This document shows, piece by piece, positions 48,028 through 56,744 of a DNA stretch of 64,000 nt. Source of the DNA: DATLLN01 sp963809205 (lineage in GTDB: Bacteria > Actinomycetota > Thermoleophilia > Gaiellales > JAICJC01). How positions within the stretch are numbered: the first letter of the stretch is position 1; each line of letters begins with the position of its first letter. The stretch is taken from assembly GCA_963809205.1 (NCBI GenBank), contig CAWEIS010000001.1, forward strand, positions 62,001 through 126,000, read 5' to 3'. The translations under genes were made by a program, and so were the position numbers. The notes under the pieces were generated by a model. The model did not search any database, had not been told where the DNA came from, and saw only the letters and a list, made by a program, of their open reading frames with translations.

Positions 48028-48776
48028 AACGCTCCGCCATCGCCATTCCTGCCATCGATCTGCTCGACGGGAGCGTCGTCCGCCTCCGTCAGGGCCGCTA
48101 CGACGCGGTCACCGCCTACGACGTCGATCCGCTGGAGCTGGCCGAGTCGTACGCGCAGGAGGGGGCGACGCTGCTGCACGTGATCGATCTGTCCGCCGCG
48201 CGGGACGGCCACCGGCCGGCCGCGCACGCCGACCTGATCCGCCGGCTCGTCCGCGAGTCCGGACTTGCCGTCCAGGTGGGCGGCGGGGTGCGCAGCGAGG
48301 CGGACGTCGCCGAGGCGCTCGAGCTGGGCGTGGCCCGGGTGCTGATCGGGACGCTGGCCGCCGAGGAGCCGAACCTGGTCGGCCGGCTCGCGGTGCAGTC
48401 GGCCCGCATAGCTGTCGCCGCCGACGTTCGCGACGGCACCGTCCGCGCGGCCGGCTGGCTGAAGGACACCGGCCGCGGCCCGATCGCGTTCGTCGAGCGC
48501 CTCGCCCAGTCCGGCGTCCGCGACTTCCTGGTCACCTCGATCGACCGCGACGGCACCGGCCTCGGCCCCGACCTCGAGCTGCTGGAGTCGGTGCGCCACG
48601 CGGTGCCCGGGCTGCTGATGGCGGCGGGCGGCATCGGTTCGGCATCCGACGTGGCCGCGGCGGCCCGGGCCGGCGCCGACGGCATCGTCATCGGCCGGGC
48701 GCTCTACGACGGCGCGCTGGCCTTGTCCGACGCCTCGGCCTCGGTGCGCAGCTCGCCCAGCGACAGACCCTCGTAG
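48021..48776 (+). CDS. hisA: ProFAR isomerase HisA
   Basis: A 251-residue TIM barrel that isomerises ProFAR to PRFAR, the substrate of HisFH. Catalytic aspartates in AIPAIDLLDGSVVRL and FLVTSIDRDGTGLG; phosphate loops VQVGGGVRS and AAGGIGS. ATG 48021 is inside the yerC palindrome. It may also act as PriA (tryptophan branch), as in other Actinobacteria. The 3' end overlaps the convergent deacetylase gene by 73 bases. Confidence 0.94.
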   Translation: MVERSAIAIPAIDLLDGSVVRLRQGRYDAVTAYDVDPLELAESYAQEGATLLHVIDLSAARDGHRPAAHADLIRRLVRESGLAVQVGGGVRSEADVAEALELGVARVLIGTLAAEEPNLVGRLAVQSARIAVAADVRDGTVRAAGWLKDTGRGPIAFVERLAQSGVRDFLVTSIDRDGTGLGPDLELLESVRHAVPGLLMAAGGIGSASDVAAAARAGADGIVIGRALYDGALALSDASASVRSSPSDRPS

Positions 48777-50578
48777 GAGAGGAAGAAGAACCCGAGGCCG
48801 ACCGACAGCAGCGCCTCGATCAGCTGCAGGCCGATCGAGAACGTGAACGCCTTCTCGGCGCTGACGTTGGTGGCGAAGGTCAGCGCGGCAACCGTGGCGC
48901 CCTGGAAGACGACGATGTTGCCGGGCACGATCGGGAACAGGCCGACCAGCGTGGACGTGAGGAACACGAGGCCGGCGACGCCGATCCCGGTGTCGATGCC
49001 GTACGCGTGGAGCGCCCAGTGGATGCCGACGATCTGCGCCACCCATGACAACGCTGCCGTGAACAGCCCCCAGGCGAGCAGCCGGGGATGGCGGAAGATC
49101 GCCTGCCCGTGCCGCAGCGCGCTCGAGATCGCGGTCGCCGACAGGCCGAGCAGCGTCCACCAGCGTTCGACCGGATCGCCCTCCTCGTCGCTGCCCACCT
49201 GCCGCCGCCGGTAGCGGGCCCAGACCTCGATCGCGCCGGCGACGACGGCGATCGTGAAGACCACGGCGGCCAGCACCCACAGCAGGTCGCCCGCCCAGCC
49301 GGGGATCGAGACCAGCGTGGTGATGCCGAGCAGCACCGCCAGCAGCGTCACCGCGAGCAGCAGCTGCTCGGTGACCAGCGTGCCGACGGCGGTCGGCACC
49401 GGCATGTCGACGCCGCGCGCGATCAGCTTGCGGCGCAGGACGGAGACGCGGACGACCTCGCCCAGCCGGGCGACCAGCACCGTGTTCAGCAGGAAGCCGA
49501 TGAAGATCGCCGGGATGACCTCCTCCAGCAGCTTGACGTGGATCCGCTCCCCGCCCTCCTCGTCGGCGGGCACCGCATCCAGGGCCGCCTGCCATGTCAG
49601 CGCCTTCGCGCCGACCGACGCCAGGTTGGCGACCAGCGCCGCGGAGACCAGCGCCGGGTCGGCGGTCGTGATCACCGCGCCGATCGACTTCAGCCCGAAG
49701 CGGCTGCTGACGAAGTAGACGATCGCCGCCACGACGGCGCCCAGGAAGGCGGCGCGCAGCAGCATCCGCCGGCGCGGCTGCAGCTCCGCCGCCAACTCCG
49801 ACACGGTGACGAACTCGAGGCCGAGCTCGTGGCCGTGGTCGATGATCCGCGGCAGCGCCTCGACGGTCTGCGTGCGGTCGCCGCCGTTGCCCGATCCGTC
49901 CGCGTCGTGAAGCAGCAGGATGGCCCCCGGCTTCAGGCGGGACACGCTGCGGCCGACGATCCGCTCGACGCCCGGCAGCGCGGTGTCCCAGACGCCGGCC
50001 GTCCAGCCGACCACCCGGTAACCGAGCCGCTTCGCCACGGTGGTCAGGAACGGGCTGCGAAAGCCGTGCGGCGTGCGGAACAGCGGTGCCGGCGGCTGGC
50101 CGACTGCCTCGACCACCGCCTCCTCCGCCGAGCGCAGCTGGTAGGCGATCGCCTCCGGCCCGTCGAACGTCATGATCGAGTGGTCCTCGCCGTGGCTGGC
50201 GAGCTCGTGCCCCTCCTCGACGATCCGGCGGACGATCTCCGGGTGCGCGCGGACGTTGCGGCCGAGCACGAAGAACGTGGCCTTCGCGCCGCGGTCGCGC
50301 AGGGCGTCGAGGATGGGTGGCGTGTGGAGGTCGCTCGGCCCGTCGTCGAACGTGATCGCCGCCTTCGGGCTGGGGAGCTTCCCGCGGGCGATCACGGGGC
50401 CGAACAACGGGGAGTTGGGCGTGAACGCGCCCCAGGCGACGGCGAACAGCGCGATCAGCGCGATGGCGAAGATCGCGTCGCCCAGCTCGTCGCCCACCTT
50501 GACCGCGACGGTGCCCCAGATCAGGCACCAGACGATCGAGACGCCTACGAAGCGAGTGATGACCTGGCGCTTGCCCAT
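48704..50578 (-). CDS. Fusion of NodB polysaccharide deacetylase and AglD-like (LPG synthase TM/UPF0104) membrane domain
   Basis: A 624-residue protein. Two membrane helices at the N-terminus lead to a NodB domain (about 65-270) with the metal motif TFDDGPSDLHTP, HELASHGEDHS, FRTPHGFRSP and LLLHDADGSG. Residues from about 290 hold seven or eight membrane segments of the lysylphosphatidylglycerol synthetase TM family (VSVLRRKLIARG, GLFPIVPGNIVVFQGATVAAL). One reading is an enzyme that deacetylates a cell-wall or lipid-linked glycan near its flippase or anchor. The substrate is unknown. ATG 50578 lies inside the 3' end of the upstream GT4 gene. Confidence 0.85.
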   Translation of the reverse strand: MGKRQVITRFVGVSIVWCLIWGTVAVKVGDELGDAIFAIALIALFAVAWGAFTPNSPLFGPVIARGKLPSPKAAITFDDGPSDLHTPPILDALRDRGAKATFFVLGRNVRAHPEIVRRIVEEGHELASHGEDHSIMTFDGPEAIAYQLRSAEEAVVEAVGQPPAPLFRTPHGFRSPFLTTVAKRLGYRVVGWTAGVWDTALPGVERIVGRSVSRLKPGAILLLHDADGSGNGGDRTQTVEALPRIIDHGHELGLEFVTVSELAAELQPRRRMLLRAAFLGAVVAAIVYFVSSRFGLKSIGAVITTADPALVSAALVANLASVGAKALTWQAALDAVPADEEGGERIHVKLLEEVIPAIFIGFLLNTVLVARLGEVVRVSVLRRKLIARGVDMPVPTAVGTLVTEQLLLAVTLLAVLLGITTLVSIPGWAGDLLWVLAAVVFTIAVVAGAIEVWARYRRRQVGSDEEGDPVERWWTLLGLSATAISSALRHGQAIFRHPRLLAWGLFTAALSWVAQIVGIHWALHAYGIDTGIGVAGLVFLTSTLVGLFPIVPGNIVVFQGATVAALTFATNVSAEKAFTFSIGLQLIEALLSVGLGFFFLSYEGLSLGELRTEAEASDKASAPS

Positions 50579-51747
50579 GCCGGTCGACGTCCCGCGATCA
50601 GGTCGGTGTAGTAGGCCTGGAGGTGGCGCGTCACGGTCGGCCACGAGTAGTTCTCGAGCGCGGTGCGGCGGCCCTCGGCGGCCATCCGCGTGCGCAGGGC
50701 GTCGTCGTCGAGCAGCGTGCGCAGCGCGTCGGCGAAGCGCTCCGGCGACTTCGCGGGATTGACCAGAAAGCCCTGGCGCCCGTCCTCCATCAGCAGCTGG
50801 AACCCGCTGATCCGGCTGGCGGCGACGGCCCGGCCGCAGCTCATCGCCTCGAGCAGCACCATCCCGAACGAGGCCCGGTCGCAGGGCGTGCAGAAGATGT
50901 CGCCGGTGACCAGGTAGTTCGGGCGGCTGCGGTTCAGCCGGCCCGCGAAGTGGACGTAGGGGCGGGCCTCGTCGCTGACCATCCGCTCGTAGACGCGGCG
51001 CAGCGGCCCGTCGCCGACGACGATCAGCCGCACGGCGGGGCCACGCTCGGCGAACAGCAGCTGATGGGCGCGGATCATCGTGTCGACGCCGTTGCGGGGG
51101 TCGAAGCGGCCGATGAAGACGATGTTGCGGTGGTCGCCGAGCAGCTCCGCGACCGGCTCTGCGTCGGGCGAGAAGTGGTCGGCGTCGATGCCGTTGGGGA
51201 TCACGTCGTACGCGTAGGGGAAGTACGGCGTGAGCGAGCCGATGCAGGCATCGCTGACGCAGATCCGGCCGTCCAGGCGCTCGATCGCCGGGCGGATCAG
51301 CTCGGCCTGGATGTCCATCCCGGTGGTCTGCGGGAAGACGCTGTGGAAGGTGGCGACCGAGAGCGCGTCGTCCGGCGTGTTGTCGATCGCCCAGGCGGTC
51401 ATCTGCGGGTTGTACGGCGCGTGGACGTGGACGACGTCGAAGCCGCGCTCGCGGAAGAACGAGCCCAGGCGGCGGCCCAGCCGGGGGCCGATCGTGTGCG
51501 TCGTCTCGGCGCCGTTCCCCCAGCCGGGGACGTACAGCCGGATCGCGGTGCCCATGCGCACCACCTCGAACGTCGGATCGGGCACGGCCATCGCGTCGTC
51601 GACGACCGGCGGCGCCTGGATCGCCCTGCCGGTGACCACGGTCACCTCGTGGCCGAGGTCGGTCAGCCCACGGGCCTGGCCGTCCACGTGCTCCGTGATG
51701 CCGCCCAGGGTGGGGTAGTAGAAGTCGGTGACGATGGCGATGCGCAC
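50545..51747 (-). CDS. GT4-family glycosyltransferase (PimB/MshA-like)
   Basis: A 400-residue GT-B enzyme. N-terminal RIAIVTDFYYPTLGGITEHV, acceptor site FDVVHVHAPYNPQ, NDP-sugar site FIGRFDPRNGVDTMI and the E-x7-E region SFGMVLLEAMSCGRAVAASRISG. It resembles phosphatidylinositol mannosyltransferases of Actinobacteria, so an envelope glycolipid is the likely product. GTG 51747 is preceded by a TAGCAT box at 8 bases. The upstream extension of the frame is not coding. Confidence 0.86.
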   Translation of the reverse strand: MRIAIVTDFYYPTLGGITEHVDGQARGLTDLGHEVTVVTGRAIQAPPVVDDAMAVPDPTFEVVRMGTAIRLYVPGWGNGAETTHTIGPRLGRRLGSFFRERGFDVVHVHAPYNPQMTAWAIDNTPDDALSVATFHSVFPQTTGMDIQAELIRPAIERLDGRICVSDACIGSLTPYFPYAYDVIPNGIDADHFSPDAEPVAELLGDHRNIVFIGRFDPRNGVDTMIRAHQLLFAERGPAVRLIVVGDGPLRRVYERMVSDEARPYVHFAGRLNRSRPNYLVTGDIFCTPCDRASFGMVLLEAMSCGRAVAASRISGFQLLMEDGRQGFLVNPAKSPERFADALRTLLDDDALRTRMAAEGRRTALENYSWPTVTRHLQAYYTDLIAGRRPAWASARSSLAS

Positions 51748-51865
51748 CGGGTGGGATGCTAACGGTGCATGCGGTCTCCGCGGCTCCGGGTCAAGCCCAC
51801 ACCGGGTGCAGATCCCGCCACGACCCGTCCAGAACCCGCACCGAAACCGTCGCCCCCGCTGTCGG

Positions 51866-51945
51866 CCCTGGCACTGTGCCCGGCACCGACCCCGGCACCG
51901 TGCGGCGGCGTGCCGGCGTTGGCACTCTCCAAGGGACAGTGCCAA
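51866..51945. repeat. GTGCCGGGC-family dispersed repeat and near-perfect hairpin
   Basis: 51866-51889 is a 24-base exact reverse-complement match to the repeat at the end of nth (4679-4702). Just after it, TTGGCACTCTCC (51919-51930), loop AAG and GGACAGTGCCAA (51934-51945) make a 12-base hairpin with one mismatch. The region lies in the 229-base divergent gap between the GT4 and FmdB genes, the rest of which shows only their promoters. Confidence 0.72.
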
Positions 51946-51963
51946 TCCACCCGGCTCCGGCGC

Positions 51964-51969
51964 TATACT
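51964..51969 (+). promoter_or_regulatory. -10 box for the FmdB-family gene
   Basis: TATACT, 7 bases before ATG 51977, giving a leaderless start. Confidence 0.5.
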
Positions 51970-51976
51970 GAGGGTG

Positions 51977-52294
51977 ATGCCGATCTACGAGTACCTGTGC
52001 GAGAACGGGCACACGTTCGACGTGCTCCAGAAGTTCGCGGACGACCCGCTCGATGAGTGCGAAGTGTGCGGCGCCCCGTCGCGGCGCGTGCTGCACCCGG
52101 TGGCGATCCACTTCAAGGGATCCGGCTTCTACACGACCGACTACGGGCGGGGGAAGAAGAAGGCGTCGGACACCGGCGACTCGTCCTCCAAGGGCGACTC
52201 CTCGTCCAAGAGCGACTCGTCCTCCTCGTCCTCCAAGGACTCGAAGTCCTCGGGCGACTCGGGCTCGTCGGCCAAGAAGGCCGCGGAGGCCTGA
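51977..52294 (+). CDS. FmdB-family zinc ribbon protein with Ser/Lys-rich tail
   Basis: A 105-residue protein. The N-terminal 45 residues form the FmdB zinc ribbon (MPIYEYLCENGHTFDVL, ECEVCGAPSRRVLHP) followed by IHFKGSGFYTTDYGR. The C-terminal 55 residues are a low-complexity Ser/Asp/Lys tail (blocks of SSSK and KSD), ending AKKAAEA. FmdB is a putative regulatory or DNA-associated domain of unclear role. It is convergent with the LytR-CpsA-Psr gene, with a 3-base gap. Confidence 0.87.
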   Translation: MPIYEYLCENGHTFDVLQKFADDPLDECEVCGAPSRRVLHPVAIHFKGSGFYTTDYGRGKKKASDTGDSSSKGDSSSKSDSSSSSSKDSKSSGDSGSSAKKAAEA

Positions 52295-52297
52295 CCG

Positions 52298-53446
52298 TCA
52301 GCTGACGGTGCAGCCGGGGGCGTAGATCTCGCCCTTCGGCGCCGGCAGCGGAGCCACGTTGCCGAGGTACATCCCGACGACCTGCTTGTTCTGCGGGTCG
52401 GACGCGATCACGTCCTGGCCGCCGATCACCTGCGGCGATCCTCCGAGGTGGCACTGCACGGTCTTCTGGGCGCGCCACTTGACCCAACCCATCTCGAGCA
52501 GCTCGTTGGCCGACAGGTCGGTCGCCAGCGGCTTCGCGACGGCGCGCCCGATGGTCGGCAGCCGGAAGATGTTCGTCGGCTTGACCAGCGTGTGCGCGAT
52601 CGCGTTCATCACCTGCTGCTGGCGCTCCGTCCGCGACACGTCCGAATCCTGCGGGTTCGTGGTGTGCCGGATACGCGCGTAGCCCAGCGCCCAGCGGCCG
52701 CCCAGGTGGATCTCGCCCTTGGGGAAGACCCAGTGGATGCCGTCGAACGTGCCGGTGCCGACGATCTTGCGCGGGTTGTTGATCGTCACGCCGCCCATCG
52801 CGTCGATCAGATCCTCGAAGCCCGAGAAGTCGACCAGCACGACGTGGTTGACCGGGATCCCGGTGAACGAGCGGATCGTCCGGATCAGCAGCGGCGCGCC
52901 GCCGTAGGCGTACGCGGCGTTGATCTTGGACAGGCCGTGGCCGGGGATCTGCACGTACATGTCGCGCGGGATGGAGAGCATCGACACGGTGTGCTTGTCC
53001 GGATTGGTGCGCATCAGCAGGATCGAGTCGGCCCGGGCGCTGGTGCCCTTGCCGCGGCTGTCCGAGCCGAGCACGAGCGTCACGTTGGGGTCGGAGAGCA
53101 TGCTGCCGCCGGGGACGAGCGCCGCCTCTGTGCGCTTGTCGAGGCGCTTGTTGGCCTTCTCGACCTCGCCGGCGAACGCTCTGTAGCCCATGTAGACCCA
53201 CGCGACCAGCACGACCAGGATCACGCCGAGGGCGATCAGTATGCCGCGCTTCCAGCCGATCCGAAAGCGCCGGGGCGGCTGCGTGGTGGCCACGTCCCGG
53301 CCCGGCAGCTGCGGCGGCTGCGGGGGTGGGGCGACGGTGGCCGGGCCCGGCTCGCCGAACCGGAACCTCGCGGCGTCCGGGTCGTCGTTCCTGGCACTGC
53401 CCCCGCGATAGACCTTGTAGCGCTTCGGCTTCGTTTGCTCCGACAA
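52298..53446 (-). CDS. LytR-CpsA-Psr family protein (cell-wall glycopolymer ligase)
   Basis: A 382-residue protein. A cytoplasmic proline-rich N-terminus, one membrane helix (GILIALGVILVVLVAWVYMGY) and the LCP domain: VTLVLGSDSRGKGTSARADSIL-type start (quoted in part), SIPRDMYVQIPG, KINAAYAYGG, then the arginine-rich YARIRHTTNPQDSDVSRTERQQ. LCP enzymes attach polyprenyl-linked glycopolymers to peptidoglycan. TTG 53446 is the only in-frame start. A TAACAT box lies 9 bases before it, interleaved with the divergent ROK kinase promoter. Confidence 0.93.
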   Translation of the reverse strand: MSEQTKPKRYKVYRGGSARNDDPDAARFRFGEPGPATVAPPPQPPQLPGRDVATTQPPRRFRIGWKRGILIALGVILVVLVAWVYMGYRAFAGEVEKANKRLDKRTEAALVPGGSMLSDPNVTLVLGSDSRGKGTSARADSILLMRTNPDKHTVSMLSIPRDMYVQIPGHGLSKINAAYAYGGAPLLIRTIRSFTGIPVNHVVLVDFSGFEDLIDAMGGVTINNPRKIVGTGTFDGIHWVFPKGEIHLGGRWALGYARIRHTTNPQDSDVSRTERQQQVMNAIAHTLVKPTNIFRLPTIGRAVAKPLATDLSANELLEMGWVKWRAQKTVQCHLGGSPQVIGGQDVIASDPQNKQVVGMYLGNVAPLPAPKGEIYAPGCTVS

Positions 53447-53454
53447 GACGTTGC

Positions 53455-53460
53455 TATGTT
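53455..53460 (+). promoter_or_regulatory. -10 box for the ROK kinase gene
   Basis: TATGTT, 10 bases before ATG 53471. On the other strand TAACAT (53461-53456) serves the divergent LytR-CpsA-Psr gene, so the two -10 elements overlap and the promoters probably exclude one another. Confidence 0.42.
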
Positions 53461-53470
53461 AGCCACCGCC

Positions 53471-54418
53471 ATGCCCGATCCCTCCCCGCTGCCCGTCGTC
53501 GGCGTCGACCTCGGCGGCACCACCGTCAAGGCCGCACTCGTCGCTCCGGGCTTCGAGATCGGCGCCCGCGGGCAGGAGCCGACCGACCTGCGCAGCCAGC
53601 GCTCGCTGCTGGACGGGATCGAGCGCCTGGTCGAGAAGGTGCGGGACGGCGCGGAGATCGGCGGCGTCGGCTTCGGCCTGCCGTCGCAGATCGACCAGCG
53701 CCACGGCCGCGTGCTCGACTCGACCAACATCCCGCTCGAGGATCTGGACTTCGCCGAGGAGATGCGCAGTCGGCTGAGTACCGATGTCATGATCGACAAC
53801 GACGCCAACGTGGCGTGCCTGGCCGAGTGGCGGATCGGCGCCGCCAAGGGCGCCGGCAACGTCGTCATGCTGACGCTGGGCACCGGCGTCGGCGGCGGCC
53901 TGATCCTGGACGGCCGGCCCTATCGCGGCTCCACCGGCGCCGGGGCCGAGCTCGGCCACATGACCATCGACGAGGATGGGCCGCCGTGCCAGGGTCACTG
54001 CCCGAATCGCGGCTGCCTGGATGTGCTGGCGTCGGCAACCGGGGTCATGCGTGAGGCCAATGCGCTCGCCGACGCCCGCCCGGCCGGCACACTGCGCGAG
54101 GCGCGTGGCGGCGGAGCGGTGCTCGACGCACGGTTCGTGATCGAGCATGCCCGGATCGGCGACGCCGAGTCGCTGCAGGTGCTGGGGACGGTCGGCCAGT
54201 ACCTGGGTATCGGCATTGCCAGTCTGGTCAACATCTTCAACCCGGAGGTCGTGGTGATCGGGGGCGGCGGGAGCGCGGCGGGCGACCTGCTGCTCCGCCC
54301 GGCCCGGGAGGAGTACCAGCGCCGCGCCCTGCCGTCGCTCAAGCACGACACACGGGTTGTCGCCGCCAGCCTGGGCAACGACGCCGGCGTGCTCGGCGCG
54401 GCCGCGCTGGTGTTGTGA
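53471..54418 (+). CDS. ROK-family sugar kinase, glucokinase-like
   Basis: A 315-residue kinase. ATP site GVDLGGTTVKAALV, sugar site IDNDANVACLAEWRIGAAKG, LTLGTGVGGGLILDG, the GAELGHMTIDEDG motif and the zinc site CQGHCPNRGCLDVLAS. The second ATP-site element is VVIGGGGSAAGDLL. It most likely phosphorylates glucose. ATG 53471 was chosen for the family start, with a TATGTT box upstream. It overlaps rsmI by GTGA. Confidence 0.92.
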   Translation: MPDPSPLPVVGVDLGGTTVKAALVAPGFEIGARGQEPTDLRSQRSLLDGIERLVEKVRDGAEIGGVGFGLPSQIDQRHGRVLDSTNIPLEDLDFAEEMRSRLSTDVMIDNDANVACLAEWRIGAAKGAGNVVMLTLGTGVGGGLILDGRPYRGSTGAGAELGHMTIDEDGPPCQGHCPNRGCLDVLASATGVMREANALADARPAGTLREARGGGAVLDARFVIEHARIGDAESLQVLGTVGQYLGIGIASLVNIFNPEVVVIGGGGSAAGDLLLRPAREEYQRRALPSLKHDTRVVAASLGNDAGVLGAAALVL

Positions 54419-55224
54419 GCGGCGCGCTGGTCGTCTGCCCGACGCCGATCGGGAATCTGGCCGACGTCACCCTTCGTGTGCTGGATGCGCTGCGCACCGC
54501 GGACGCGGCGGCCTGCGAGGACACCCGCCACTCGCAGACGCTGCTTCGCCGCCACGGCATCTCCCTGCCGCTGATCTCGCTGACCGAGCACAATGAGGCG
54601 GCCCGGATCCCCGGCCTGGTCGAGCGGGTCAGTGCGGGCGAGCGCATCGGGCTGCTGTCGGACGCCGGGATGCCCGCCGTCTCCGACCCCGGCTCGCGGC
54701 TGATCTCTGCGGTGTTGGAGGCCGGGCTCACGGTCGAGGTGCTGCCCGGCCCGTCAGCCGTGACCGCCGCGCTGGTCGCCTCGGGCATGGCCCGCGGCGG
54801 CTTCGTCTTCGCCGGCTTCCTGCCGAAGAGCCCGGCGGCGATCGGCCGCCTGCTCGACCGGCTGGACGCGCCTGGGCTGCCGGTCGTCGCCTTCGAGTCG
54901 CCGCGGCGGCTGCCGGCCACGCTGGCGGCGCTGGCCGAACGCGACCCCTCCCGGCCGCTCGCCGTCTGCCGCGAGCTGACCAAGCTGCACGAGGAGGTGG
55001 TGCGTGGCATGGCCGCCGAGGTGGCGGCCCGGTTCCCCGAGCCGCCGCGCGGAGAGATCACGCTCGTGCTGGGCGGCGTGGAGGCCCGGCCGGCGCCGAT
55101 CGAGGACGCCGTGCTGCGGGAACTGGCCGACGCCGTGGGCGCGCGCAGGGCGGCGGGAATCGCGTCGTCGCTCAGCGGCCACCCCCGGAACGCCATCTAC
55201 CGGCGGCTGACGGGCGGCCAGTAG
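54415..55224 (+). CDS. rsmI: 16S rRNA 2'-O-ribose C1402 methyltransferase
   Basis: A 269-residue tetrapyrrole-methylase-fold enzyme. Signatures: LVVCPTPIGNLADVTLRVL, CEDTRHSQTLLRRHGI, LTEHNEAARIP, GLLSDAGMPAVSDPGSRLI (given in family order), LPGPSAVTAALVASG and FAGFLPK. It methylates the P-site helix 44 nucleotide of 16S rRNA. It begins the rsmI-metG-tatD-rsmA-ispE run. Confidence 0.95.
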   Translation: MSGALVVCPTPIGNLADVTLRVLDALRTADAAACEDTRHSQTLLRRHGISLPLISLTEHNEAARIPGLVERVSAGERIGLLSDAGMPAVSDPGSRLISAVLEAGLTVEVLPGPSAVTAALVASGMARGGFVFAGFLPKSPAAIGRLLDRLDAPGLPVVAFESPRRLPATLAALAERDPSRPLAVCRELTKLHEEVVRGMAAEVAARFPEPPRGEITLVLGGVEARPAPIEDAVLRELADAVGARRAAGIASSLSGHPRNAIYRRLTGGQ

Positions 55225-55238
55225 GATGCCCCACTGCG

Positions 55239-56744
55239 ATGGCGTTCTCGATCACGACACCGATCTACTACGTCAACTCCGACCCGCACCTCGGGCACGC
55301 CTACACGACCGTGGCCGCCGACGTGCTGGCTCGGCACCGCCGCCGTTGCGGTGAGGAGGTCTTCTTCCTGACCGGCACGGATGAGCACGGCGGCAATGTC
55401 GCCCGGGCCGCCGAGGCCGCCGGGATGCCGCCCAAGGAGTTCTGCGACATGGTGTCGGCGCGGTTCCGCGCGCTCGCCGCGGCGATGGAGTCCAGCCACG
55501 ACTTCTTCATCCGCACCACCGACCCCGAGCACGAGCGCCGGGTGCAGGACTTCGTGCAGCTGCTGAAGGACAAGGGCGAGCTGTACGAGGGCGCCTACGG
55601 CGGCCTCTACTGCAGCTCGTGCGAGGTGTTCTACGACGAGAGCGAGCTGATCCAGCCGGGCAACTACTGCCCGCTGCATCCCAACCGGCAGGCGGAGTGG
55701 GTCGAGGAGCGCAACTGGTTCTTCCCGCTCAAGACCTGGGCGCCGAAGCTGCTCGAGCTGTACGACCGAAACCCCGAGTTCGTGCGCCCGCGGGCCCGCT
55801 ACAACGAGGCCCGGTCGCTGATCGCCGGCGGCCTGGAGGACGTCTCGTTCAGCCGAGCGACCGTCACCTGGGGCGTCCCACTGCCGTGGGAGCCGGAGCA
55901 GACGATCTACGTGTGGGTCGACGCGCTGCTCAACTACCGCACTGCGCTCGAGTACGGCCTCGGCCGCGACGTCACCGAGACGTTCTGGCCGACCTCGCTG
56001 CACGTGATGGCGAAGGACATCCTGCGCCTCCACGGCATCGTCTGGCCGGCGATGCTGATGGCGGCCGGGTACGACCCGCCGCAGGGCCTGTACGTGCACG
56101 GCTACTTCACCAGCGGCGGCCAGAAGATGTCGAAGACGCTCGGCAACGTGATCGACCCGTTCGAGGTGATCGATCTGCTGGGCGCCGACGCGCTGCGCTT
56201 CTACCTGCTGCGCGAGGTGCAGTGGGGTCAGGACGGCGACGTCACCTGGGAGGGCCTGCACCGCCGCTACGAGGGCGAGCTGGCCAACGACCTGGGCAAC
56301 CTCGTGTCGCGGACGACGGCCATGGTCGGCCGGTACCGCGACGGCGTCGTCCCTGAGGGCATCAACCAGCTCGAGTCGGTGCACGATCGGGTGGCCGAGC
56401 GCCTGGCCGCCGTCGACCTGACCGGCGCGCTGGAGGAGATCTGGACGCTGGTGCGGGCCGCCAACCGGTTCGTCGAGGAGCGCCAGCCCTGGGCGCTGGC
56501 CAAGAGCGAGGATCCCGCGGCCGCGCAGCAGCTCGACGAGACGCTGTACACGCTGGCGGACACGGTGCGCGTGCTGGGCGTGCTGCTGCACCCGTACATC
56601 CCGAAGGCGGCCGCCACCATCCTGGAGTCGGTCGGCGATCCCGGCGCCGTGTCGTGGGAGCGGGCCGCCCACGGCGGCCTCGCCGCGGGTACGGCGACGA
56701 CCCAGCCGGCGCCGATCTTCCCGCGCGTCGCCGCCGACGGATGA
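55239..56744 (+). CDS. metG: Methionyl-tRNA synthetase
   Basis: A 501-residue class I synthetase. HIGH motif as HLGH in TPIYYVNSDPHLGHAY; KMSKS as KMSKTLGN; TGTDEHGGNVA and the CP-domain cysteines CSSCEVFYDESEL. WVDALLNYRTAL and HVMAKDILRLHGIVWPAML are typical. It is the short form without a C-terminal tRNA-binding (Trbp111) domain. Its stop overlaps tatD as ATGA. Confidence 0.97.
   Translation: MAFSITTPIYYVNSDPHLGHAYTTVAADVLARHRRRCGEEVFFLTGTDEHGGNVARAAEAAGMPPKEFCDMVSARFRALAAAMESSHDFFIRTTDPEHERRVQDFVQLLKDKGELYEGAYGGLYCSSCEVFYDESELIQPGNYCPLHPNRQAEWVEERNWFFPLKTWAPKLLELYDRNPEFVRPRARYNEARSLIAGGLEDVSFSRATVTWGVPLPWEPEQTIYVWVDALLNYRTALEYGLGRDVTETFWPTSLHVMAKDILRLHGIVWPAMLMAAGYDPPQGLYVHGYFTSGGQKMSKTLGNVIDPFEVIDLLGADALRFYLLREVQWGQDGDVTWEGLHRRYEGELANDLGNLVSRTTAMVGRYRDGVVPEGINQLESVHDRVAERLAAVDLTGALEEIWTLVRAANRFVEERQPWALAKSEDPAAAQQLDETLYTLADTVRVLGVLLHPYIPKAAATILESVGDPGAVSWERAAHGGLAAGTATTQPAPIFPRVAADG

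Noticed and set aside
52140..52294. Frame error or repeat expansion in the FmdB-family gene
   Set aside because: The Ser/Lys-rich tail is in frame, reaches a normal stop next to the convergent gene, and such tails are common in actinobacterial FmdB proteins.
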